Shown piece by piece: positions 52,173 through 60,037 of a DNA stretch of 64,000 nt. Source of the stretch: an uncultured Ruminococcus sp. (GTDB lineage Bacteria > Bacillota > Clostridia > UBA1212). The stretch covers positions 19,629-83,628 of the forward strand of contig CADAZX010000003.1 of the NCBI GenBank assembly GCA_902792515.1. Reading direction: 5' to 3'. The notes beneath the pieces are model-generated. The model saw only the letters and a list, made by a program, of their open reading frames with translations, was not told where the DNA came from and made no database searches. Every line of letters begins with the position of its first letter. Position 1 is the first letter of the stretch. A program made the translations under genes and the position numbers.

Positions 52173-53207
52173 TTACTCTGTGCCCTCTTCGCCGCGCATG
52201 AATCTCCTGAATTCCGCTTCTAATTGCTCACGGTTCGGCAAATACAATTGATATTGGCTTACAAATACCTGACTTGTGATATTCTGCAGTGCATAATGCA
52301 TAACCAGTTTATCCTGATATGCGCCAAGAATAATTCCAATCGGCTCGGTATCCCCTTGCGTATTCATCTCCTCACTGTAGTAATTTAGATAGAAGTTCAT
52401 CTGCACGATATCCTCATGCTGAACCTCTCCGCGTTTCAGATCAATCAGAACAAAACACTTCAGTATCCGATGGTAGAATACCAGATCGACCTTGTATGTC
52501 CTTCCGCCAATCACCATCTTCTGCTGTCTTCCCACATATGTAAAACCTTTTCCAAGTTCCGGGAAAAACATGCTCAGGTTGTTGACAAGTGCTTCTTCCA
52601 GGTCGCCTTCCTCATAAACGGGAAGCTGTGGCAGGCCGGTAAACTCAAAAATATACGGTTCCTTCAGAATGTCTTCAGGCTTCTCGATAATCTGTCCTTT
52701 AGACGCAAGTTTTAGAACTTCCTGTTTATCAGTGCTCAGTGCCAAACGGTGAAAAAGCATACTATTCATCTGCCGCTTGAGTTCACGCACGCCCCAGTGC
52801 TCCTTTTCGCATTCCTTTTCATAAAAAGATCGTTCGAGCGGATCCTCAATCTTCAAAAGCTCAATGTAATGGCTCCATGTCAATTTTGCAGACACTGTCT
52901 GCAAAATCGGGTAGGTCAGGTACATTTTCCGCATTTTATTGATATTGCTCAGGCTGAATCCGTTTCCGTAACGTATGGTAAGGTCTTTTGAGAGCTGATT
53001 AAGAAGTCCGGATCCATATTCGGCCTTTTCGCTACCGTGCTGCTCATACTCCACGATCTGCCTGCCGATTTCCCGGTAAGTATGTACCATCGCAGAGTTA
53101 ACAGCATAGACCGCCTGCTGACGGCCCTGTTCAAGTGTTTCTCCGACATTCAGCAGTAACCGATTATATTCAGGTGTATTCTCTGTTACTATTCTCTTAT
53201 CGTTCAT
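52173..53207 (-). CDS. YhcG/DUF1016-type PD-(D/E)XK nuclease
   Basis: 344 residues. N-terminal DUF1016 helical region (YAVNSAMVHTYREIGRQIVEYEQ, GFSLSNINKMRKMYL) and a C-terminal nuclease domain (YKVDLVFYHRILKCFVLIDLKRGE with the D...D-x-K core, EPIGIILGAYQDK). YhcG proteins are often carried by mobile DNA and linked to restriction or defence loci. Codons are AT-richer than in neighbouring genes, and a broken P-loop gene lies downstream: signs of horizontal transfer. No restriction methylase or specificity gene is in reach. Confidence 0.9.
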   Translation of the reverse strand: MNDKRIVTENTPEYNRLLLNVGETLEQGRQQAVYAVNSAMVHTYREIGRQIVEYEQHGSEKAEYGSGLLNQLSKDLTIRYGNGFSLSNINKMRKMYLTYPILQTVSAKLTWSHYIELLKIEDPLERSFYEKECEKEHWGVRELKRQMNSMLFHRLALSTDKQEVLKLASKGQIIEKPEDILKEPYIFEFTGLPQLPVYEEGDLEEALVNNLSMFFPELGKGFTYVGRQQKMVIGGRTYKVDLVFYHRILKCFVLIDLKRGEVQHEDIVQMNFYLNYYSEEMNTQGDTEPIGIILGAYQDKLVMHYALQNITSQVFVSQYQLYLPNREQLEAEFRRFMRGEEGTE

Positions 53208-53355
53208 ATAGTTCCCCTATATTGCAAAAGGTTAAGATGCCTTCTCTAAATGCCAGGTATACTTCGACTCATACGGTGTAGTGATGAAAGCCTTCTAATG
53301 CCGGTACAAGCAGCCTCGCAACTCTTCTGGACAAATTCCCGGGCCTTTTTAACCT

Positions 53356-54699
53356 TCAATCATCATCCTCGTCCATAAAGATATACTCCGCCTTTTTTCC
53401 GAGCCCCTTGCTGGCGACCAGGCCCTTTTGGATCAGCTTTTGAAGGAATCTTCTCGCGGTGGAGACGGATACGCCCATAGCGTTCTCTGCTTCCGCCCTG
53501 GTCAGACGTTTTTCTTTTTTGAACAGATCGAGTAGCTCGCGCTCTTTGTCGGCAGTGCCGGTTCTGACTTTTCCGGCGGCTGCCGGCTTTTTATCCGCGT
53601 CTGCTTTCTCTACGTAATTCATATTCGGCAGTACCGTTTTGAATGCTCCCGACGAAACCATGATCTCCGGGTGCGAGCGCGCGCCGCTGTACGAGCCCAT
53701 TATTTTCCCCATTCCCGTGCCGTATGATTCGATCAACTGCAGGCGATAGAAAACGTTGGCAAGGTTCTTGTTGCGGCAGTACGAGACGCCGAGCATTATG
53801 TCGTCGTAAGAGATTCCGCCCGCGAGACCGCCGATGGAGATCATCTCGACCCGGTCGCTGTAAACGCTGATGAGCGTGCCGGCAGAAATTGAATAGTCTC
53901 GGTGGACGATTGCGTTCAATAGTGCTTCGCGCAGTGCGGCATCGGGGTAGTCCGTGTGGTCGATTCTCATCAGACCGTCGAATGTCGCCGACGTGCGGTT
54001 CCTCATTTTGAGATATGCGTATGCGTCGTCAAGCTGCTTCAGCAGAGAACCTTCAAATTCGCGCCTGTCCTGAAAGCTTTGACTGTCGGTTCCCTCAAAA
54101 GTCGCCGCTTTGATTATGTGCGGACACTGGTCGGAGAGGAGCAGCGCAAGGTTGGAGTAAAGCCCTCCGCGGTCGATAAGGCCGAGCGTTTTCATCTGCG
54201 GTTCGGAAAACGTGAGGCCGCGCTTTTCGAACTCCTCCGTGACCTTCGCGAACGTCAGCTCCTGGTTCAGGGAGCGCATTTCCTCGTAGTTGTCACCGTC
54301 TGTCTCTTTTATCATTCTGCGTATGGCCGCGTCGGAAGCCGGAACGGAGGACGTTCCCTGCCTGACGTAAACGCCTTCGGGTCTCAGTCCTTTGGCCGCG
54401 ATATAATACGGTCTGTGGGCGCCGCACTGGACCTCCGCCTCAACCACCTTCTTGCCGCCGGCATTGAGTACGTTATAGTGAACAAACATCGTAACGTCCG
54501 GTTTTATCGTGTCGCGAACGGAATTCGAGATTTGCCTGATAACGCTGTCCGCATCGTCAACGCCGCAGACTCCGCCATCGCTGTCAACGCCAATATATAG
54601 CCTGCCGCCAACCGTATTCGCGAACGCAACTATTTCCTTTTTGACGCCGTCTACATAAGACGATTTCAGTTCCGTCGTTTCACTTTCAGAAAAGACCAC
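53356..54699 (-). CDS. AlbA/Schlafen-like ATP-binding regulator with C-terminal winged helix
   Basis: About 447 residues. N-terminal AlbA_2 domain (ETTELKSSYVDGVKKEIVAFAN, GGRLYIGVDSDG), an ATPase-like middle part (ALREALLNAIVHRDYSIS, VEMISIGGLAGGI, YGTGMGKIM; the HATPase_c_4 pattern), and a winged-helix end (LTRAEAENAMGVSVSTARRFLQKL). Family members act as transcription regulators or stress-response factors. GTG at 54699 follows AGGGGGT; a GTG at 54720 in the same frame has no such site. A promoter and an 11-bp repeat array stand directly upstream, consistent with autoregulation. Confidence 0.85.
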   Translation of the reverse strand: MVFSESETTELKSSYVDGVKKEIVAFANTVGGRLYIGVDSDGGVCGVDDADSVIRQISNSVRDTIKPDVTMFVHYNVLNAGGKKVVEAEVQCGAHRPYYIAAKGLRPEGVYVRQGTSSVPASDAAIRRMIKETDGDNYEEMRSLNQELTFAKVTEEFEKRGLTFSEPQMKTLGLIDRGGLYSNLALLLSDQCPHIIKAATFEGTDSQSFQDRREFEGSLLKQLDDAYAYLKMRNRTSATFDGLMRIDHTDYPDAALREALLNAIVHRDYSISAGTLISVYSDRVEMISIGGLAGGISYDDIMLGVSYCRNKNLANVFYRLQLIESYGTGMGKIMGSYSGARSHPEIMVSSGAFKTVLPNMNYVEKADADKKPAAAGKVRTGTADKERELLDLFKKEKRLTRAEAENAMGVSVSTARRFLQKLIQKGLVASKGLGKKAEYIFMDEDDD

Positions 54700-54745
54700 T
54701 TCGCCACCCCCTGATTTCACGTTTGTTTAGTCAACCCGCGTTCAT

Positions 54746-54774
54746 ATTATACCCTTTTCTGTTCACTTTGTCAA
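54746..54774 (-). promoter_or_regulatory. Consensus promoter of the AlbA-like gene
   Basis: TTGACA (54769-54774) and TATAAT (54746-54751) on the minus strand, spacer 17: perfect hexamers. The spacer contains the 11-mer TGAACAGAAAA in inverted orientation (54755-54765 on plus), the same unit as the array at 54789. Confidence 0.9.
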
Positions 54775-54788
54775 CACTAATTCTGAGC

Positions 54789-54832
54789 AGAACAGAAAAT
54801 GAACAGAATATGCGCAGAATATGAACAGAAAA
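54789..54832. repeat. 11-bp operator-like array, four direct units
   Basis: Exact 11-base period: AGAACAGAAAA, TGAACAGAATA, TGCGCAGAATA, TGAACAGAAAA at 54789, 54800, 54811 and 54822, placed 15 bases upstream of the -35 box. A fifth inverted copy overlaps the promoter spacer. Spacing of one helix turn suggests cooperative protein binding (inference). Confidence 0.85.
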
Positions 54833-54855
54833 AGCGGAGCCGTGAACTCCGCTTT
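54831..54855. terminator. Terminator after the six-hairpin-like glycosidase gene
   Basis: Arms AAAGCGGAG (54831-54839) and CTCCGCTTT (54847-54855), loop of 7; on the minus strand followed by TTTTCTGTTC. It is 89 bases past the stop at 54944. Confidence 0.7.
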
Positions 54856-54943
54856 AAAGGTCTGCCTGAACAGATTACATATTTGAATCCATGGCTGCAA
54901 AAGCCGGCCTGTTTTCCGTTTTTGCGCGGAATAATTGATTGCC

Positions 54944-56524
54944 TTAAACCTTTTCCTGGTACTCCGCCATTTCCGCCAGCATGTGGCAGCTCTCGAACAT
55001 GCAGTTGAACCAGAAGTTCTTTTCGGCGTCCGGTGTGTTCATCCAGTGAGTCGGGATTTGGCCGTTTTCGTGCTGGACGCACGTCAGCTGGTCGGTGAGG
55101 ACCATCGCCTTCGCGAGGTAGAGCTCTCCGCAACCCGCCTTGTAGAGTTCAAGGAATCCTGCGGCGATTGATGCGGTGGAGGCGTCGATCGGGACGTACC
55201 AGCCGTACTGTTCGAGGCCCGCGGGCGTGTGCCATTTTGACGGGTCGTACGGTTCGCTGCCGTCGGGAGTCGCGTGGCGCCACGGATAAGGGCGTTTCCA
55301 TACCACGAACTGGTCCTCCGCAAACCGCATGAGTTCCTTCGCGAGTTCGAGTGACTCCTTGTCGTCGCGGCGGTATTTCGCGAGGTAGGAGGCGAGCGAG
55401 ACCGGCGCATAGTGCGTGAGGTTCATGTAGTTGGTCGAGAGCGGGCTGTCCTCGAACTGCCCTTCCCAGTTGTACGTGGCGAGCTGCGTTCTGAACATGT
55501 AGTCGAGTGCGCGGTCGCTCGCGTTCTTCCAGCACTCCTCGCCGGTCACGGTGTAAATATCCGTCAGGAACGGGATTAGCGTGTCGATGGGCGAGATGTA
55601 GTTCCCGGTGAGCGGGAGGCCCGTGGCGCAGGAGCGGACGAGGTACCAGCTACCGTTCGGCTCGATGGTGTCAAGGTAGTATTTGCCTATTTTTAGAGCT
55701 TCTTCGAGGTACTTGGAGTCGCCCGTGGCGCGCCAGAGCATTATGTAGACCCTTCCCGCACGCGCAGGGTAGATCATCATCTGAGTGCCGTTGTGGGCGG
55801 TCGCCGCGTGCCAGTTCGGGGTTATGACGCCGTACTTTTCGGGGTCCGGGCAAAAATCCAGGTAGTACGTGGGCGGCAGGTCGGCAAGAGGAACGTTTCC
55901 GCGCGGAGTGATTTTAATCAGGTAGTCCGCGGCGTTCACGGCGACCTTCATCGCGTCTTCAGCATCCTCGGGGCAGATCTCGGCGTAGGAGAGCATCGCC
56001 TCGACAAGAGCGCCGATCATTTTGCAGGGGTACGAGTTCAGGTCGTACGAGGGGTCGGGCTCGCCGTACTTAAGCCAATGCTTTATAAAACTTTGCGACA
56101 TCGCGAACCTGTACGCCATAACGGCGGCCTCCTTGTAAGGCCTGACCGCGGGCGGCGTTTCTTCGGGAAAACTCGCCAGCTTGAAAAAAGTTCTCGCGCC
56201 TACAAGGGCGTACTCGCTGCCGTCAGGGTTGAGCGCGGTGACGGTAAGTTTTACGACGCCTTCCGGAATTTCCGCCCAGATCGGGGTCAGCAGCACGCAG
56301 CAGTCCGGCGCCTCAAAGGTGTGGACCGAGCCGTCCTCGCAAACCGCCTTGTACAAATACCTGGCGCAGTCGCGGATCGCGGTAAAATGGAACGCCGGAA
56401 CGTACATAAACATCGTCGACTCGACGTTCCAGAACGGTCTTCCCCTCTTCACGCCGTAACGGACGGTGGTCTCGGGCGAGCAGCACTCTTCAAAAGCCTG
56501 TCTGGCAAGTTCTTTTCTGTTCAT
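54944..56524 (-). CDS. Putative six-hairpin glycosidase-like protein
   Basis: 526 residues, cytoplasmic (no signal peptide). Repeated helical hairpins with aromatic turns (NWHAATAHNGTQMMIYPARAG, GKYYLDTIEPNGSWYLVR, ALDYMFRTQLATYNWEGQFED, ECWKNASDRALDYM) suggest an (alpha/alpha)6 barrel as in unsaturated glucuronyl hydrolases and related enzymes. A small beta domain precedes it. Catalytic Asp residues cannot be placed with certainty. ATG at 56524 follows GAGGA at 11 bases. It has its own strong promoter; no transporter or other glycosidase sits beside it. Confidence 0.75.
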   Translation of the reverse strand: MNRKELARQAFEECCSPETTVRYGVKRGRPFWNVESTMFMYVPAFHFTAIRDCARYLYKAVCEDGSVHTFEAPDCCVLLTPIWAEIPEGVVKLTVTALNPDGSEYALVGARTFFKLASFPEETPPAVRPYKEAAVMAYRFAMSQSFIKHWLKYGEPDPSYDLNSYPCKMIGALVEAMLSYAEICPEDAEDAMKVAVNAADYLIKITPRGNVPLADLPPTYYLDFCPDPEKYGVITPNWHAATAHNGTQMMIYPARAGRVYIMLWRATGDSKYLEEALKIGKYYLDTIEPNGSWYLVRSCATGLPLTGNYISPIDTLIPFLTDIYTVTGEECWKNASDRALDYMFRTQLATYNWEGQFEDSPLSTNYMNLTHYAPVSLASYLAKYRRDDKESLELAKELMRFAEDQFVVWKRPYPWRHATPDGSEPYDPSKWHTPAGLEQYGWYVPIDASTASIAAGFLELYKAGCGELYLAKAMVLTDQLTCVQHENGQIPTHWMNTPDAEKNFWFNCMFESCHMLAEMAEYQEKV

Positions 56525-56603
56525 AGTCAAATAGTCCTCTTTATATATTAATCGTTTTATAGCTTTTTTTTACAGCTGTTGTTCGTGGTGCCCGAACGGT
56601 TGT

Positions 56604-56632
56604 ATTCTAATCGCCTTAAAGAGTTTTGTCAA
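56604..56632 (-). promoter_or_regulatory. Promoter of the glycosidase-like gene
   Basis: TTGACA (56627-56632) and TAGAAT (56604-56609) on the minus strand, spacer 17; leader about 75 bases. Confidence 0.7.
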
Positions 56633-56680
56633 CCGGAAACAAGTGCCGGTAAGGGAGAAAAGCCGCGTATAATTATAGTT

Positions 56681-56708
56681 GGCGCCGGCACGTTTCCGCG
56701 CCGGCGCC
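56681..56708 (-). terminator. GC hairpin after the membrane-anchored partner gene
   Basis: Arms GGCGCCGGC and GCCGGCGCC with a 10-base loop, 37 bases past the stop at 56745. T run is weak, so strength is uncertain. Confidence 0.55.
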
Positions 56709-56744
56709 GCCCATACCCCTTTATAAATAGGCACTATAAGACTC

Positions 56745-58217
56745 CTACCTCCTGTACGGCGCCGTCTCGCCCGTCTTCGCGTGACCGAGCAGGTTGCCGC
56801 TCTCGTCGAACGAGTACCGGAACACGTCGGCCCGGCCGCCTATCGTGAACGAGCTTGTCGCCGGCGAGAAGAATGTCGTTGTGATGCTCTCGACGTCCCA
56901 TTCAAGGGTGCCGGACGCGCCCACATTAAGCGAAGCGCCGAGAGAGCCCTTCACAGAGAAGAATTTGTCGACCTCGCCGCTGCCCGGTTTGACGACGAGC
57001 AGCACGGCGGTATAGACGTCGCGGACGAGCGGAGTCAGTTCCCCGCTTTGGATGTTCCATTTTACGTTATCCGGGTCGTTGTAAATATGTTGGAGTACGC
57101 CGCCGATCTCATCCCGGCCGAAATCTGTTGCCGCGGCAGGGTACGCATAAGTGGATATGAATATTCTGCCGCCGAACTCGGCCATGTCCCGGATCTCATA
57201 GCGGAAACCATCCTCCTCGTACGAAAAAGTGCCTGTGACGTTTCCTTCGCGGTCGACGTAGAGCAGCGAGCCTGTCTCTTGATACGCCTTCATAAGCAGC
57301 ATGTATCCGTCGTTGTAGCGTGTCGCGTGAGTGATGGCGCCGTTGCTTTCGATTACCTTTTTGATACAGCGCGTCTCGCGGCCGCCCGCGTCAAGGTCGG
57401 CGATGCAGAGCGTGTTGGTGTTGGTGCCGCCACGGCTGATTACGGTCAGTGAGCCGTCTCCGTTGTCAAAAGCGTTCAAAATGTCCTCGCGAATAAAGCC
57501 ATGTACGAAAGTTCGCGAAAACGTGACGTTTCCGCAGTCGTCGACGTGCGCGATGAACGCGTACAAAACGGTCCGTTCAGGGTTCGAAAGCGAAAGTGCC
57601 TCGTCCGTGCCCCACACGACGGTTCCGGTGGCGGTTTTAACGCAGTCGGATATGTACGCTCCGGGAAATGCCTGCTGCCAGACCTTCTCACCGTCCCTGT
57701 AGCACGTAACCACGGTCGCCTCGAGATCGAATGTACCGGATTCGTTTTTGGCGCTTGTGATGGTCTTATCATAACTGAAGCCCTTTTTCACCGGCTTGAA
57801 GCTCCACATATTCGAGTTCCACGCGACCGACAGTTCATCCGGAGTCGGTTCGTTCTGAATTATTTCCCAGCCCTCGTAGGTGGCCTTTAGGACTTCCGCG
57901 GTCTTGCCGTAAGTAAAACTCTGTGTCGTGATGTCCTTGTAGACCGCCTTTACGTCGGTGCGCGTCAGTCCCTCCATTGGAAGACCGTTCTCGTCGAAAA
58001 ATTTGACCGCTTCCCTGTACTCCTTCGCCTCTGCCGTAATCGCGACTACGGCGGCTGTGCCTGCGGTGAAAACGACCACAAGCGCCGCAAGGACGGGAAT
58101 CAGCTTCACAAGCCTCTGCTTTCTGATGGTTTTGCGGTCGGACTCGTCCGGGAAGCTGCCGTCGATCAGGTTTTCGTCTATTTTACTCATTGCGTTATAC
58201 ATGTCAGTTCCGTTCAT
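56745..58217 (-). CDS. Membrane-anchored sensor-like protein, partner of the sigma-like gene
   Basis: 490 residues: a cytoplasmic N-terminus of about 35 residues (MYNAMSKIDENLIDGSFPDES), one helix (VLAALVVVFTAGTAAVVAI), and a large outside domain of repeated beta blades (AFIAHVDDCGNVTFSRTFVHG, YMLLMKAYQETGSLLYVDREG, VVTCYRDGEKVWQQAF) resembling a propeller. Short cytoplasmic tail, one helix and large sensor is the anti-sigma-factor plan, and the upstream gene encodes a sigma region 4 protein. ATG at 58217 with GAGGAG nine bases upstream. Confidence 0.8.
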   Translation of the reverse strand: MNGTDMYNAMSKIDENLIDGSFPDESDRKTIRKQRLVKLIPVLAALVVVFTAGTAAVVAITAEAKEYREAVKFFDENGLPMEGLTRTDVKAVYKDITTQSFTYGKTAEVLKATYEGWEIIQNEPTPDELSVAWNSNMWSFKPVKKGFSYDKTITSAKNESGTFDLEATVVTCYRDGEKVWQQAFPGAYISDCVKTATGTVVWGTDEALSLSNPERTVLYAFIAHVDDCGNVTFSRTFVHGFIREDILNAFDNGDGSLTVISRGGTNTNTLCIADLDAGGRETRCIKKVIESNGAITHATRYNDGYMLLMKAYQETGSLLYVDREGNVTGTFSYEEDGFRYEIRDMAEFGGRIFISTYAYPAAATDFGRDEIGGVLQHIYNDPDNVKWNIQSGELTPLVRDVYTAVLLVVKPGSGEVDKFFSVKGSLGASLNVGASGTLEWDVESITTTFFSPATSSFTIGGRADVFRYSFDESGNLLGHAKTGETAPYRR

Positions 58218-58218
58218 T

Positions 58219-58325
58219 TTTGGTTCTCCTCAACGTGTTTTTTGTTCTCTTCTACGTATTATTGGTTCTCTTCTACGTATTATTGGTTCTCTTCTACGTA
58301 TTTTGGTTTTCCTCTACGTATTTTC
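58219..58325 (-). repeat. About 20-bp tandem repeats spanning the end of the sigma-like gene and the next ribosome site
   Basis: Five units (minus strand AATACGTAGAAGAGAACCA type, units of 20-21 bases) run from within the last codons of the 58294 gene (KYVEENQ) through its stop and up to the ATG at 58217. Only the first unit is translated. Each unit contains GAAGAG or GAGGAG, so every unit carries a ribosome-site-like core. Confidence 0.88.
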
Positions 58326-58749
58326 TCAGCTTCCGGCGCATTCTCGAGAGCGTAGTGCGCACGTGGTTCTCCCCAAGCCCGAACATTCGTGAAATGTCCG
58401 AGGTGTTCCTGAGGAAGTAGTAGCGCTGCACGAACATTTTCGCGTCCGTTTCGCGGAGCTCCTTCAAAAAGCCGCTGATCAGTTCGGCGAGCCCGCTGTC
58501 GGAAATATCGCGAACGCCGGAAACGCACTCAGAGAGTTCCTTGAAAATCAGGCCGTTCCTGTCGGCGATGTCGTCCGCTCTCACACCGAACGCTTCCGCA
58601 ATTCTCTCGATCATCGTGTAATCGGGACGTCTCGAGCCGTTCTCCCACTTTGAAACGAGATCCCGCGAGACAAAAAGCACGTCCGCGAGTTGCTGCTGCG
58701 ACATATTCCGTTCGGTTCTCAGCGACGCAATCGTCTTTCCCAGGTCCAA
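58294..58749 (-). CDS. Fused XRE-type HTH and sigma region 4-like regulator
   Basis: 151 residues from TTG at 58749, which has GGAAGGGGG nine bases upstream; earlier ATG frames overlap the promoter. N-terminal XRE HTH (IASLRTERNMSQQQLADVLF, VSRDLVSKWENGSRRPDYTM), then a sigma-70 region 4-like part: ELRETDAKMFVQRYYFLRNT, SDISRMFGLGENHVRTTLSRMRRKLRKY. No region 2, so it cannot act as a full sigma factor by itself. The neighbour downstream is a membrane protein of anti-sigma plan. It may be a one-component activator that replaces region 4 (inference). Confidence 0.82.
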   Translation of the reverse strand: MDLGKTIASLRTERNMSQQQLADVLFVSRDLVSKWENGSRRPDYTMIERIAEAFGVRADDIADRNGLIFKELSECVSGVRDISDSGLAELISGFLKELRETDAKMFVQRYYFLRNTSDISRMFGLGENHVRTTLSRMRRKLRKYVEENQNT

Positions 58750-58782
58750 ATTCCAAGGCCCCCTTCCGTATTGAACGGTTTT

Positions 58783-58810
58783 ATTATACTTCTTTCGAAA
58801 ATCGTGTAAA
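58783..58810 (-). promoter_or_regulatory. Promoter of the sigma-like operon
   Basis: TTTACA (58805-58810) and TATAAT (58783-58788) on the minus strand, spacer 16. It lies within upstream in-frame sequence, which is why the TTG at 58749 is taken as start. Confidence 0.7.
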
Positions 58811-58922
58811 GGGACAGAACGCAACATCCCCGCACCCGCCGGTCGTCCCGCGAAGGATAAACGCCGGCGATAAAGGTAAAAGCCTGCGATATCGGAAAGC
58901 GTGTTTCCGCCTATTTAAAAAA

Positions 58923-58962
58923 CGCCCGCCGGCACGCGCGCGAAAAACGCGCCGCCGGCGGG
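58923..58962 (-). terminator. Terminator after the 58985 gene
   Basis: Ten-base arms GCCCGCCGGC and GCCGGCGGGC, and on the minus strand GTTTTTTAAATAGG follows directly; 23 bases past the stop. Confidence 0.85.
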
Positions 58963-58984
58963 CTCTGTCCCCCCGGATGTTCAA

Positions 58985-59959
58985 TCAGAACACCCTTAAC
59001 TTTCTCTCGACGTTTTCGCCGTCGACGTCAATGAAGCTGGAGCTGACGCCGTCAAAACCCGCCTCGAAAACGTGTCCGTCGACCCTTGCGGTAAGAGTGT
59101 GCGCGGTCTCGATAAAAGCCGGAACCGTCTCGTCGTACACCTTGCCGTCGATTACGAGCTCGTTGACCTTGCCGGCTCTCCTGTAAGTGACCGTGTGGCC
59201 CAGAACGACGGTTTCCAGAAAGACACGCGACTTGACGTCTTCATCCGCGAATCTCAGCACCGGAGAATTCGCGCTTTCCGCGCGTTTTTTCCAGTCGACG
59301 GCTTCGGCAGGCGCTCCGCCGGATACGTTTTCTTCCGGAAGAACTGCGCCGGCCTCTCCGGACCATGCAGGAAAGCTTCCGTCAACGGTTTCCGGAGCCG
59401 ACGGCTTTTCCGACGACTTTTCCGCCGCCTTATCCGCTGCCGCCTTTTTCGCCGCCTTCTTAAGCTTGAAATGCGCGACTATGCCCAAAATCAGCGAGAC
59501 GATCACCCAGATATGGAAGACAATGTTTATGACGCTGCCGAAAACCCTTCCCGGGTCAAACCCGATAATTATCAGTATCACCGTATCTATCACAAAGCAG
59601 ACCAGCGCGGCGATGAGCCACCCCACCCTGTTCTTTTTCGAGAATATCCAGGCAAAAAGGTATATCAGCAGGATCAGAACCGCCGCACCCGCAAACACGG
59701 CAAAAACCGGCTTCGGCATGGGGTTCGCTATTCCGAGCTCGTTTAAGACTTCCGCAGGATACAGGCCGCAGAACATCAGACCCCAGACCATAAGCACGTA
59801 AGGCAGGTACGCCGAGAACATAAAATACATCCCGTCCGGAAAGAACGCAAGCACCAAGTTGATTGCCGTCAAAACCACGACGATCAGAAGATTGGCGCGC
59901 GCCGATTTAAAGCGCCCCTCCGAAGACTTGACGTTGAACGGATTGTTAACAGTTTTCAT
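58985..59959 (-). CDS. Membrane protein with C-terminal cytoplasmic beta domain
   Basis: 324 residues. Four to five helices in the first 165 residues (LLIVVVLTAINLVLAFF, VFAVFAGAAVLILLIYLFAWIF, WLIAALVCFVIDTVILIII). An Ala/Lys/Ser/Pro linker and a C-terminal domain of about 90 residues with strands (VFLETVVLGHTVTYRRAGKVNELVIDGKVYDE) follow. That end resembles the small DUF-type domains in Clostridial membrane proteins, but no family is recognised. Its place beside 60038 and 61042 suggests a shared locus, with a 78-base gap. Confidence 0.7.
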   Translation of the reverse strand: MKTVNNPFNVKSSEGRFKSARANLLIVVVLTAINLVLAFFPDGMYFMFSAYLPYVLMVWGLMFCGLYPAEVLNELGIANPMPKPVFAVFAGAAVLILLIYLFAWIFSKKNRVGWLIAALVCFVIDTVILIIIGFDPGRVFGSVINIVFHIWVIVSLILGIVAHFKLKKAAKKAAADKAAEKSSEKPSAPETVDGSFPAWSGEAGAVLPEENVSGGAPAEAVDWKKRAESANSPVLRFADEDVKSRVFLETVVLGHTVTYRRAGKVNELVIDGKVYDETVPAFIETAHTLTARVDGHVFEAGFDGVSSSFIDVDGENVERKLRVF

Positions 59960-60037
59960 AAGAAAGCCTCCTGTTCACTCTGAAAAAGTTCACTTTGAAA
60001 AAGCTCACTCCGGGAACGTTCACGCGAGAGTCGTCTG

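Noticed and set aside
58219-58325. CRISPR array
   Set aside because: Contiguous units of about 20 bases with no spacers, partly coding; a tandem duplication.
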